Assembly (NCBI GenBank): GCA_938015435.1
Contig: CALLPN010000013.1
Span: 124,001-188,000, forward strand
Source of the DNA: an uncultured Saprospiraceae bacterium
Lineage (GTDB): Bacteria; Bacteroidota; Bacteroidia; Chitinophagales; Saprospiraceae
DNA length: 64,000 nt
Direction: 5' to 3'
The translations under genes were made by a program, and so were the position numbers. Below, in pieces: positions 56,995 through 64,000 of this stretch; the stretch's first letter is position 1, and each line of letters starts with the position of its first letter. The notes under the pieces are model-generated. The model ran no database searches. It had not been told where the DNA came from and worked only from the letters and a program-made list of their open reading frames with translations.

Positions 56995-57363
56995 ATTTAA
57001 GTCTTTAGATTCAAGTATATTACGATGATATTAAACATCTATCTATGTGTTGATAACACATTTAAATTATCGTAATAAGTAACAGCTTTCTGTAAACAGG
57101 ACGCAAAGATATATTTTTATTTCGAATTATAATACCCTTAGGTCAAAATTGCTAAATATATTTGACCCTTGGTAAATTTATGGTATTCTGCCGAATGCAC
57201 GCAACAAATAGTGCAGATTAATGATAATTAGGTCTCGGATTAAGATTCTATTTGCATTGTTTTTGAATTCAATAAATAGTGTTTTTTTTAAATGCTTTCA
57301 AATTGTTATTGTTTTTTGATCTTGGTGCGACTAATGAGATTGGCAATTTTAAATAGATAAGTA
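56995..57363. other. Intergenic region upstream of tRNA-Arg
   Basis: About 370 bases between the minus-strand tRNA and the plus-strand lipoprotein gene. It contains the inverted-repeat structure at 57019-57076. The remainder is AT-rich with no other signal seen. Confidence 0.45.
57019..57076. repeat. Nested inverted repeat upstream of tRNA-Arg
   Basis: Outer arms ATTACGAT (57019-57026) and ATCGTAAT (57069-57076) are perfect. A shorter pair TTAAA/TTTAA lies inside, and at the centre ATGTGTT (57045-57051) pairs with AACACAT (57055-57061) over a GAT loop. The whole could fold as one 58-base hairpin 25 bases from the tRNA 5' end. Confidence 0.5.
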
Positions 57364-58299
57364 ATGATTAGAATTTTGTTTTTTGTAGTACTTGCTTTAA
57401 ATTGTATTGGTTGCGTTAAAAAAGACAGCATTGTCGAGGCAGCTACAGATGAATATGCTACAGTTAATATTGGTATACCCTTTAATGCGATTAAAGTGGA
57501 GTGTCCAGATTTATCTTCTTCTCAGCATATCACATTTGCTTATACATTAAGCGATTGTTTTTCGTCAGATAAGTTCTGTGACTTTGGTCGCATTGAATAT
57601 TTGATTAACAATGAAGTCATTGAAACCCATTTTTTTGAAGAATTAGACGCTACTGTAGTTCCCAATAGATTTAACATTAAGTACTTAGGTTTAAATACTT
57701 TGAATTTGGATAAATATAAGGTATCGAATGAGCTATGTTTTTCAATGAATATATATAGTGAATGTTGGATTGGTGCTCCTAATGTATTTACTACTACTTC
57801 TTGTGTTCCAGTTGTCACTGAAGGCCAAGAATACACGGTCAAAGAGCAAGCTAATGCTGTAAATCCATTTGAATTAGAATGCCTGGAAGAAAAAATGTTG
57901 ATCTTGTGTTGCAATGAATCTAAGAGTAAATCGATGATGATCGAAACCATATCAACTATACCAAAAGACTCAATCTCTAGATTAATTATAAATGACGAAT
58001 TTGTCAATCTGAGCTCTATACCTGATGTGGTTTCTCCTTTATCTTATGTGATCAAGATTAGTCCAAAACCGGCAACATTTAGTTCCGGTGAATCAATTGA
58101 TCTTCTCGGAGTCGAAGGGAAATGTACGTCTCTCAGACCTATAATATACTTTCGAAAAGTAAATCAAAATAACTATATAGCAAGCCCATGTGGAGTAGAG
58201 GATGTTTTACAAGAGTCAACTTTGATTGGAGAAAATGTATTTCAAATTGGATTCGAAAGATGTAATCTATCCGATTGTAATAAAGATAAAAGAGAATAA
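57364..58299 (+). CDS. Cysteine-rich lipoprotein of unknown function
   Basis: A 311-residue lipoprotein with a short signal peptide ending in the lipobox NCIGC (Cys 17). Fifteen cysteines are present, thirteen of them after the lipidated one, including a CC pair (near 180), which suggests several disulfides and an extracytoplasmic location. The sequence looks all-beta with no repeat or known motif. No family was recognised. Its stop is three bases from the end of the convergent T9SS subtilase gene, with no terminator between them. Confidence 0.65.
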   Translation: MIRILFFVVLALNCIGCVKKDSIVEAATDEYATVNIGIPFNAIKVECPDLSSSQHITFAYTLSDCFSSDKFCDFGRIEYLINNEVIETHFFEELDATVVPNRFNIKYLGLNTLNLDKYKVSNELCFSMNIYSECWIGAPNVFTTTSCVPVVTEGQEYTVKEQANAVNPFELECLEEKMLILCCNESKSKSMMIETISTIPKDSISRLIINDEFVNLSSIPDVVSPLSYVIKISPKPATFSSGESIDLLGVEGKCTSLRPIIYFRKVNQNNYIASPCGVEDVLQESTLIGENVFQIGFERCNLSDCNKDKRE

Positions 58300-58302
58300 T
58301 TA

Positions 58303-59931
58303 CTACTTTGCTAAATGTCTAAACTTGTAACTCACCACTTCATCACCTAAAATCAATGTAGCTATATAAATACCAGAAGGGTATTGACTTAGGCTAATTC
58401 GTTCATTACTCCTAGAGAATAAGCCTGGTCTACTTAGTTTGGTATAAATTTTCTTGCCTTGGATATCATATATACTTAACGTTACATCTCGAGTATCTGG
58501 GCTTTTGTAGAATACGGTATAAGATCCCAAATTGTCATCACGTACAAATTCCACTTGAAGAGCTCCGGTGGTTACTGCTGTAGAGTCTTCTGAGCAGAAC
58601 TCTGATAGTTCAGACATTGATTTCAGTATATTCAATCTTCCCCCAGTAGCGGTCACTCCAGCTAATGTAGGCAGTGCATCAGTTCCATTAAGAATGGATT
58701 GTCGAATTCTAAGCGCTGATTCTCCAGGGCTTTCTTTGATAAATGCCGCAAGGTTTTCACATTTGAGTGAATACAGTAATCCTAAAGCACCAGCAACGTG
58801 CGGTGCACTTGCAGATGTACCTCCAAAAGTTCCATACTCACTATCTGGTTTTAATGTTTCTGTATTCCTTCCAGGAGCAGAAAGGTCTATGTTTTCAAGT
58901 CCAAACCCAGCATTGGTTACCTTAACATCATTTCTGTCGGTATTAGTCACACCAATAAAATATGGGCTACTGCATGTTGTCGGAAGATCTCCTTCCAAAT
59001 CTATATTGCGGTTGCTGTTGGTAGTGGCACCTACGCTTACTATACCAACACCACCTAGAAGATCATACATGCCACACCATGCAGGATGATCTTCTCCAAA
59101 AAGATTATCAATCCCTAATGAATAGTTAGTAGCTACTACATAAGCTCCGTTGGCACCTTCAGAAAGGTTATATTTATTGCGCATTTCATATATGTAATTA
59201 TATCCTTCTATTACCTTGGCTTCGTTGGTTACCGAACTTAATACCATCACTTTGGTATTCCAGTTGATTCCTGTGATTCCTGTTCCATTATTTGAGTCCG
59301 CACCAACTATTCCCATTACAGATGTGCCATGAGATTCTACAATTATGTCGCCGTTTTCACTATTGAGATCGATACCATGTTCGTCATCAATATACCCGTT
59401 AAAGTCATTATCAAGACCGTCGCCGATTATTTCGTTTCTATTTTCCCAAAGATTGGACTGTATGTCTTCATGATCCACATCAAATCCATCATCCATGATA
59501 GCGATTACTATTTCATTACTATTGAAATCTTCACCACCTGTAGTGATATCCCAAGCCTCTGTAGCTTTTATAAGTTCTAAGTTCCATTGATTGGGATATC
59601 TAGTATCGTTGGGTGTAGCACGTCTATGTGTCATACGATTCGAATATGCATAGTCTATATGCTCATTATAGTCCAAGACCTCAATAACTTTTTCGCTAAA
59701 GTTATTCCCACTACTTGTTTCGATGATCATTAAATATATGTCTAAGCTTTTGCATAGTGGCTTTAGTTCTACATAATTGATGTCGCTGTCGATAGATTTG
59801 ATAGTACGGAGTATCTCCTTTTGAGCAGATTTGTCAGCAGAGCTACTTAGTATGATTTCATTTGCGATTTTCTGAGCGAATGTGCTAATGGAAATTAATA
59901 AAAAGAGAATAAGTATAGATAATCGATTCAT
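58303..59931 (-). CDS. Secreted S8-family peptidase with T9SS type A sorting domain
   Basis: A 542-residue subtilisin-like protease. The signal peptide ends STFAQ (20), a short propeptide follows, and the catalytic domain has D147 (IMDDGFD), H201 (SHGTSVMG) and S373 (GTSASAPHVAG). A calcium-loop-like DGLDNDFNGYIDDEHG is near 171-186. The C-terminus (about 465-542: YTVFYKSPDTRDVTL, LSIYDIQGKKIYT, YPSGIYIATLI) is a type A sorting domain. The frame is open to an ATG at 59970, but a TATATTTG box at 59952-59959 falls inside that extension and the signal peptide begins at the ATG 59931, so the shorter form is preferred. Confidence 0.88.
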   Translation of the reverse strand: MNRLSILILFLLISISTFAQKIANEIILSSSADKSAQKEILRTIKSIDSDINYVELKPLCKSLDIYLMIIETSSGNNFSEKVIEVLDYNEHIDYAYSNRMTHRRATPNDTRYPNQWNLELIKATEAWDITTGGEDFNSNEIVIAIMDDGFDVDHEDIQSNLWENRNEIIGDGLDNDFNGYIDDEHGIDLNSENGDIIVESHGTSVMGIVGADSNNGTGITGINWNTKVMVLSSVTNEAKVIEGYNYIYEMRNKYNLSEGANGAYVVATNYSLGIDNLFGEDHPAWCGMYDLLGGVGIVSVGATTNSNRNIDLEGDLPTTCSSPYFIGVTNTDRNDVKVTNAGFGLENIDLSAPGRNTETLKPDSEYGTFGGTSASAPHVAGALGLLYSLKCENLAAFIKESPGESALRIRQSILNGTDALPTLAGVTATGGRLNILKSMSELSEFCSEDSTAVTTGALQVEFVRDDNLGSYTVFYKSPDTRDVTLSIYDIQGKKIYTKLSRPGLFSRSNERISLSQYPSGIYIATLILGDEVVSYKFRHLAK

Positions 59932-59951
59932 GGTGCATAGATTAATTAATG

Positions 59952-59959
59952 CAAATATA
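59952..59959 (-). promoter_or_regulatory. Promoter -7 box (TATATTTG) for the T9SS subtilase
   Basis: Exact TAnnTTTG match on the minus strand, 20 bases before the chosen ATG. Its position helps to decide between the two possible starts. Confidence 0.4.
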
Positions 59960-60001
59960 TTAAACTCCAACTGTATATGATGTCGTGTGTAAGAGTTGAC
60001 A

Positions 60002-60784
60002 TCATTTCATTTTTTCGCTTATTTCTTTGAAGTACGCCCATGACTTTAGCATCCTTGTTCCATACCAAGAAAACATCTCTCCATCAACTATATAGGTTGG
60101 AATATCTAATCGGTCAAACTCCGAAATATGTTTCTCTTGAAATGGAAATGGTTCTGAAGAGAGGAATATTAGATCTGGATCATATGCTTTTATGTCTTCA
60201 ATAGAGATTGAAGGATACCTGAGTTGATTATGTAATACATTGCTATATCCAGCGGCAAACATCATTTTGTCTATATACGTATCTCCACCAGCGGCCATGT
60301 AAGGATCTTTCCAGATCAGATATATAGCTTTCTTTTGGCTATCAGGCTGATAATCAAGCATGGTGTCGCTGATTTGAGCGTTTATTTGGTTTCCTCTATC
60401 AGATAAATCTAAAAGCTGTGAGATGCGCTTCATATAATCTAGTGCCGATGCAATAGTCGTAATCTCGGAAGTAAATACTGGGAAATATGGCTCTATAGCA
60501 GCAGCAATCTCTTTGGTGTTTTCTTCTTTGTTACAAATTACAATATCTGGTTTGAGCGTTTTGATCCTATCTAGGTGTATCTGTTTAGTCCCTCCGACTA
60601 CTTTAATATTAGAAACTTTGTTAGCTGGATGAATACAAAATTTAGTGCGACCCACAACTTCATACTGAGATAGATCATTGATCAAATCTATAATGTATTC
60701 TGTTTGTGATGGCACAAGAGATACGATACGTCGGTATTTTGTATCAGAGTCAAACTGTTTACCTAAAGCATCTTCTATGATCAC
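60002..60784 (-). CDS. BtuF-like helical-backbone substrate-binding protein
   Basis: A 260-residue protein of the vitamin B12/iron-siderophore binding fold (PF01497 type): RIVSLVPSQTEYIIDL, VVGRTKFCIHP, KPDIVICNKEENTKE and DPDLIFLSSEPFPFQ are the family pattern. No signal peptide or lipobox is present, so, unlike ABC-importer receptors, it would stay in the cytoplasm. No permease or ATPase gene is nearby. The start is GTG at 60784, forming a four-base GTGA overlap with the stop of the DUF1684 gene. Cobalamin or another metal-chelate ligand is plausible but unproven. Confidence 0.8.
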   Translation of the reverse strand: MIIEDALGKQFDSDTKYRRIVSLVPSQTEYIIDLINDLSQYEVVGRTKFCIHPANKVSNIKVVGGTKQIHLDRIKTLKPDIVICNKEENTKEIAAAIEPYFPVFTSEITTIASALDYMKRISQLLDLSDRGNQINAQISDTMLDYQPDSQKKAIYLIWKDPYMAAGGDTYIDKMMFAAGYSNVLHNQLRYPSISIEDIKAYDPDLIFLSSEPFPFQEKHISEFDRLDIPTYIVDGEMFSWYGTRMLKSWAYFKEISEKMK

Positions 60785-61425
60785 TGAGGTCTATTTTTCT
60801 TTGGCCCAGTATACTTCGATTCGCCAGCAGTAAGCATAATCTCAAGATGATTCGCTATGGGAGGGATAGGGCAGTTGTATCCATCCGAATATGCGCACCA
60901 AGGATTATATGCTTTATTGAAGTCAATTTCCATTAAACCGTCTTTTATCGACGATGCTTTTACGTCTATATACCTACCTCCACCATAACTTTCTTCTCCA
61001 TTTGTCAGATCTTTAAATGGTAAGAACAAGTGATCCGAATAAGCAGGAACAGAAGCCATTCTTTGGTTTTGATATAGTTCTAGATTGATTTCTTGACCTT
61101 TCACTGGACACACTAGATATCCGTACACTTGGTAGGGCTTAGTAATGCCACTATATGTAGCCATTTTAAATGGTTTTTTAGTGGCTGCTTCTGTAAATGT
61201 GCATTCTATGGCATATGCTTCATCTGCTTTAAAGAAATTGACGAAAGGAATATCATCATTGGTTAAAGGTGCTCTTTCGTCCTTGATGAAATCTTGCAAA
61301 TAATGGTCTCTATGAGCCTTAATAGTCTCTGCGTATTCGTTAGATGTAACACTCTCTTTTGTTTTTTGATTACAAGAAGAAAAAATGATGCTGAGTGAAA
61401 TTACAATAAGAAGAATATGTTTCAT
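60781..61425 (-). CDS. DUF1684 lipoprotein
   Basis: A 214-residue lipoprotein with lipobox IFSSC (Cys 18) followed by NQK. The DUF1684 signature is clear in the C-terminal half: GEESYGGGRYIDV, then DFNKAYNPWCAY and CPIPPIANHLEIMLTAGE. The family is a beta-structured protein of unknown function. It overlaps the BtuF-like gene by four bases and follows the propeller gene by eight, so all three are one transcription unit. Confidence 0.88.
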   Translation of the reverse strand: MKHILLIVISLSIIFSSCNQKTKESVTSNEYAETIKAHRDHYLQDFIKDERAPLTNDDIPFVNFFKADEAYAIECTFTEAATKKPFKMATYSGITKPYQVYGYLVCPVKGQEINLELYQNQRMASVPAYSDHLFLPFKDLTNGEESYGGGRYIDVKASSIKDGLMEIDFNKAYNPWCAYSDGYNCPIPPIANHLEIMLTAGESKYTGPKKNRPQ

Positions 61426-61433
61426 GAGTATTG

Positions 61434-62318
61434 TTATTTATTGCTAACGAGTACAATCCTACCTCTACTATAGGCTATACGAGATATGTCATTGATACCA
61501 AATTCATTGAGATCTAAAACTTCCGTCCATGATGTTGAGATTTTAGGATCATAATAATAAAGTTTACTTTTACGAGCCATGATTATGGCACCGCCACCAA
61601 TTAATTCGAAATCTTCTGAGCCTTCAAGCGCTTGACAAACAACTTCCATTTTTCCACTTTCTAAATCATAGCTTTTGATAAACATCTTTCCTGAGTTTAT
61701 CTTGTGCGTAAAGAGCAACTTGCCTTCATTATCTTGAATGAAACACCTTCCGATATTGTCAATAACGGTCTTTGAAACGCCAGTATTAATATTAGTGATA
61801 TTCAATGTGAATGGCTCCGGTAGCAAAAACATGGCTACATCTTCTTCACTCAACCATTTGTAATATCCTACAGTAGAAATATCTTCAAAAATACGTGCCC
61901 CAGAATCGAAATTCTGATCATCGTAAGCCCAAAGAGTCTGAGTGGTACCGTCTTTTTCTATTCGTACAGTTGAAAGACCTCTACTATTTGGCAATGGAGA
62001 AGGGCTAAAATCACTTTCATCAGACATTGTCATACGCTCTATAGTTTCACTAAATAGATCTAGCTTAACTATTTCTGGTTTACCCATAGAGTATACATCA
62101 GTACTCAAGTACATTTCATTGAGACCAATGAACTTCGGCTGATTGTTGTAACCCAAGGGGTTAAACGCAGAGAGATAAGTAACCTTTTTGAGGTTAAACT
62201 GTGTATCTACATTAGAGTAATGTATCATGAATAAATCTGTAGCAGGCAACTGTGAAAAGGCAGATTGCGAAATCACTACAAAAGTGAATAGGAAAATAGA
62301 AAAACGATTGATTGTCAT
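61434..62318 (-). CDS. Exported WD40/PD40-like beta-propeller protein
   Basis: A 294-residue exported protein with a signal peptide (ends SAFSQ). Repeated short beta units (NEMYLSTDVYSMGKPEIVKLDL, KLLFTHKINSGKMFIKSYDL, KLYYYDPKISTSWTEVLDL) suggest a TolB/PD40-like propeller, probably six blades. No catalytic motif is seen. It heads the three-gene unit with the DUF1684 lipoprotein (8 bases on) and the BtuF-like protein. The family could not be named with confidence. Confidence 0.65.
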   Translation of the reverse strand: MTINRFSIFLFTFVVISQSAFSQLPATDLFMIHYSNVDTQFNLKKVTYLSAFNPLGYNNQPKFIGLNEMYLSTDVYSMGKPEIVKLDLFSETIERMTMSDESDFSPSPLPNSRGLSTVRIEKDGTTQTLWAYDDQNFDSGARIFEDISTVGYYKWLSEEDVAMFLLPEPFTLNITNINTGVSKTVIDNIGRCFIQDNEGKLLFTHKINSGKMFIKSYDLESGKMEVVCQALEGSEDFELIGGGAIIMARKSKLYYYDPKISTSWTEVLDLNEFGINDISRIAYSRGRIVLVSNK

Positions 62319-62413
62319 AATATAGCGGATATACGTCGCAATATAACTAACGAAAGTTAATACTTGATTGTATCAATTTAAAATTAGCCAAAACGCTAAT
62401 TGTAGCTTAATAT

Positions 62414-62881
62414 TTAACGTCTCAAATCATGGATGAGTAAACTAAAGAGTTCGTTTTCTTGTATCCGGTAGAAATTGCGCAACATGACAAATATGAGTAA
62501 TAAGATAAGTAGACTTCCTAAGCCAGATACTATACCCTTAAGCGAAGCCAAAGGAACAAATATCATTACGGCTAACAAGAATAGGACATACCCCTTTTTG
62601 GGCTTAGCCTTCAAGGATATTTCCAAATGACTGATAAAAGGATCTTTTATAATTGCAAATCCTACGATAGGTTCAAATGAACTAAGTTTAGTCTCTTTAT
62701 TAATGGTATTCGCAAAAGACGATTTCCAATGGAATTTAAATTCACTATCAGAAATCCAATCTATAGTATAAATTGAGTTGTTAGAATCGCCTAACCTTAA
62801 TTTCAAATCTCCAAAAGTGCCTCGAAAAGTGACAGTTTCTTTCAGTAATAATTCATCAGATAAGCCGCTTGCCTGCACCAT
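62414..62881 (-). CDS. Small membrane protein of unknown function
   Basis: A 155-residue protein with a soluble N-terminal part of about 90 residues (beta-rich; TFRGTFGDLKLRLG, FKFHWKSSF) and two membrane segments (about 97-115 and 119-136), ending in a short charged tail. No family recognised. It starts six bases after the lepB stop, so it is almost certainly cotranscribed with it. Confidence 0.65.
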   Translation of the reverse strand: MVQASGLSDELLLKETVTFRGTFGDLKLRLGDSNNSIYTIDWISDSEFKFHWKSSFANTINKETKLSSFEPIVGFAIIKDPFISHLEISLKAKPKKGYVLFLLAVMIFVPLASLKGIVSGLGSLLILLLIFVMLRNFYRIQENELFSLLIHDLRR

Positions 62882-62887
62882 GATTAA

Positions 62888-64000
62888 TTAATCTGGGTTT
62901 GCTGATCTGAAGATTCTATTCCAATTTATACCATTGAATATGTTTCCTTCTCTAGTAGAAAACCAAATGAACAACGGCTTACCCACAATGTGGTCAGCAG
63001 GAACGAAACCCCAAGCTCGACTATCTTCAGATGCATGTCTGTTGTCACCCATAGCCCAATAGTAATCTTGTTCAAAAGTATATGATGTAGCTGCGTTGCC
63101 ATCTATCATTATTTGACCATTAGCAATTGCTAAATCATGATGTTCGTATACTCCGATAACTCGGCGATACATAGGTAAGTTATCCAGTGTTAGATTGACG
63201 GTTTGTCCAGCAGCAGGAATAGTGATCGGTCCATAGTTGTCTACACTCCAATTTTTACTAGCTGCGGTATTAGGGAATAGACCACCTGATCTTTGACCTC
63301 TGACTACAACTGATGCTTCAGGGCTTAACGATTTTAGTTTTTCAACTTGCTCTTCGTCTAGATAGACGTGATTTGGTCTAGTTAATCCGTGTGGAAAATA
63401 CCAATCTCCTTCATCGATACCCCATTCGTCCAATTTTTTAAGATTTACACCAGAAGGTAAGGTTACATCATAATGGAATTGCATGTGATCCGGATTGTCT
63501 CCTTCTTTATCATTGATAAATAGTTGTCGATTTTTGATTTCTATCTTGTCGCCTGGAAGCGCAACAGCTCTTTTGATATAAAAGTCAGTCTTATCCATTG
63601 GTCGAGCAATGAATTCTTTATTACGTACTAATTTTGCTAAACTAGGATCGTTGATGTTTGGATTACGTCTAACTTGATCTACTGAGTAAGATCTAGTCGG
63701 AGTGATATATACGCTATCTCCAGCTGGCCAGTTAAATACAAATGGATCATTGCGCTTAACGTTAGTTATCGCAGGTAATCTAGTATATCCCAAACTTGGA
63801 CTTTTAAGATAAGATTCAGTATTTAGACCAGGAATCCTGTTGTGTAGTAGCGGAATCATAGCCACTGTCTGAGGCATACGGATACCATAATGTGCTTTAG
63901 ATACAAACAAGTAATCACCTACATTGAGTGATCCTTCCATTGATGATGTAGGAATGACATAAGCCTCTATCAAAAACATACGTATAAAGGCAGCGGCAAA
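62888..64000 (-). CDS. lepB: Signal peptidase I (N-terminus beyond the window)
   Basis: The membrane serine protease that removes Sec signal peptides. The frame is open to the window edge, giving 370 visible residues; the true N-terminus and membrane anchor lie outside, although an internal ATG at 63979 exists. The catalytic Ser is in VIPTSSMEGSL (20th visible residue) and the general-base Lys in FYIKRAVALPGD, with GDNRHASEDSRAWGFV as the third conserved box. Insertions of more than 100 residues between boxes make it larger than the E. coli enzyme, as is usual in Bacteroidota. Confidence 0.92.
   Translation of the reverse strand, partial: FAAAFIRMFLIEAYVIPTSSMEGSLNVGDYLFVSKAHYGIRMPQTVAMIPLLHNRIPGLNTESYLKSPSLGYTRLPAITNVKRNDPFVFNWPAGDSVYITPTRSYSVDQVRRNPNINDPSLAKLVRNKEFIARPMDKTDFYIKRAVALPGDKIEIKNRQLFINDKEGDNPDHMQFHYDVTLPSGVNLKKLDEWGIDEGDWYFPHGLTRPNHVYLDEEQVEKLKSLSPEASVVVRGQRSGGLFPNTAASKNWSVDNYGPITIPAAGQTVNLTLDNLPMYRRVIGVYEHHDLAIANGQIMIDGNAATSYTFEQDYYWAMGDNRHASEDSRAWGFVPADHIVGKPLFIWFSTREGNIFNGINWNRIFRSANPD

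Overview
The window is about 64 kb of AT-rich chromosomal DNA from a free-living member of the Bacteroidota, probably a gliding or filamentous lineage of the Saprospiria/Cytophagia kind (the lineage is an inference). The signs are five proteins with type IX secretion (T9SS) C-terminal sorting domains, two PorP/SprF barrels, a PorE-like protein, SprB-type repeats, the Bacteroidota-specific small ribosomal protein DUF4295 beside rpmB-rpmG, an SDR-type threonine dehydrogenase next to kbl, promoter-like TAnnTTTG boxes, and few recognisable Shine-Dalgarno sequences. No phage, insertion sequence or CRISPR array was seen.

Layout. 1-1.4 kb: the 5' end of recF (minus) diverges from pdhA. 1.6-7.4 kb (minus): a gene of unknown function coupled to a small PD-(D/E)XK protein, then tdh and kbl (threonine to glycine plus acetyl-CoA), a small helical protein and an SDR with an altered catalytic motif. 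7.8-13 kb (plus): corA, then nrdB-nrdA, a class I ribonucleotide reductase unusually like the eukaryotic one. 13.3-19 kb: GrpB-family protein, a decayed reading frame, and a 1598-residue UvrA-like ATPase with four nucleotide-binding domains. 19.3-23.2 kb: DUF4375 protein, small lipoprotein, UPF0158 protein, sirtuin (cobB) and a class III CoA-transferase.

23.3-31.1 kb is a three-gene plus-strand operon: PorP/SprF barrel, PorE-like TPR/propeller/OmpA protein, and a 1438-residue type B T9SS cargo. It looks like a self-contained secretion and surface-attachment unit. A non-coding stretch of about 1.7 kb follows, with three hairpins each ending in a T-tract. 32.8-36.2 kb (minus): a small T9SS type A protein and a discoidin/FnIII/NodB-type carbohydrate deacetylase. 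37-42.5 kb holds housekeeping genes (yajC, aroK, trxB, fbaA) and a membrane-anchored subtilase. 42.9-53.3 kb is rich in envelope and secreted proteins: OmpA with calcium-type repeats, BNR-propeller T9SS protein, YceI, DUF1573, a SprB-repeat T9SS protein and a second PorP/SprF. 53.6-57 kb: NlpC/P60 peptidase, ftsY, DUF4295/rpmG/rpmB and tRNA-Arg. 57.4-64 kb: a cysteine-rich lipoprotein, a T9SS subtilase, a three-gene cluster (propeller, DUF1684 lipoprotein, BtuF-like protein), a small membrane protein and lepB running off the window.

Most distinctive items: the double UvrA-like ATPase, whose first half has one consensus and one degenerate ATP site and which lacks the UvrB-binding domain in both halves; the uncharacterised 621-aa protein coupled to an HsdR-N nuclease domain; the PorP/PorE/type-B-cargo operon; and the pairing of a sorting-domain-less deacetylase with a small sorting-domain protein. 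All family calls are from reading the translated sequences and from memory of the families; no searches were run.
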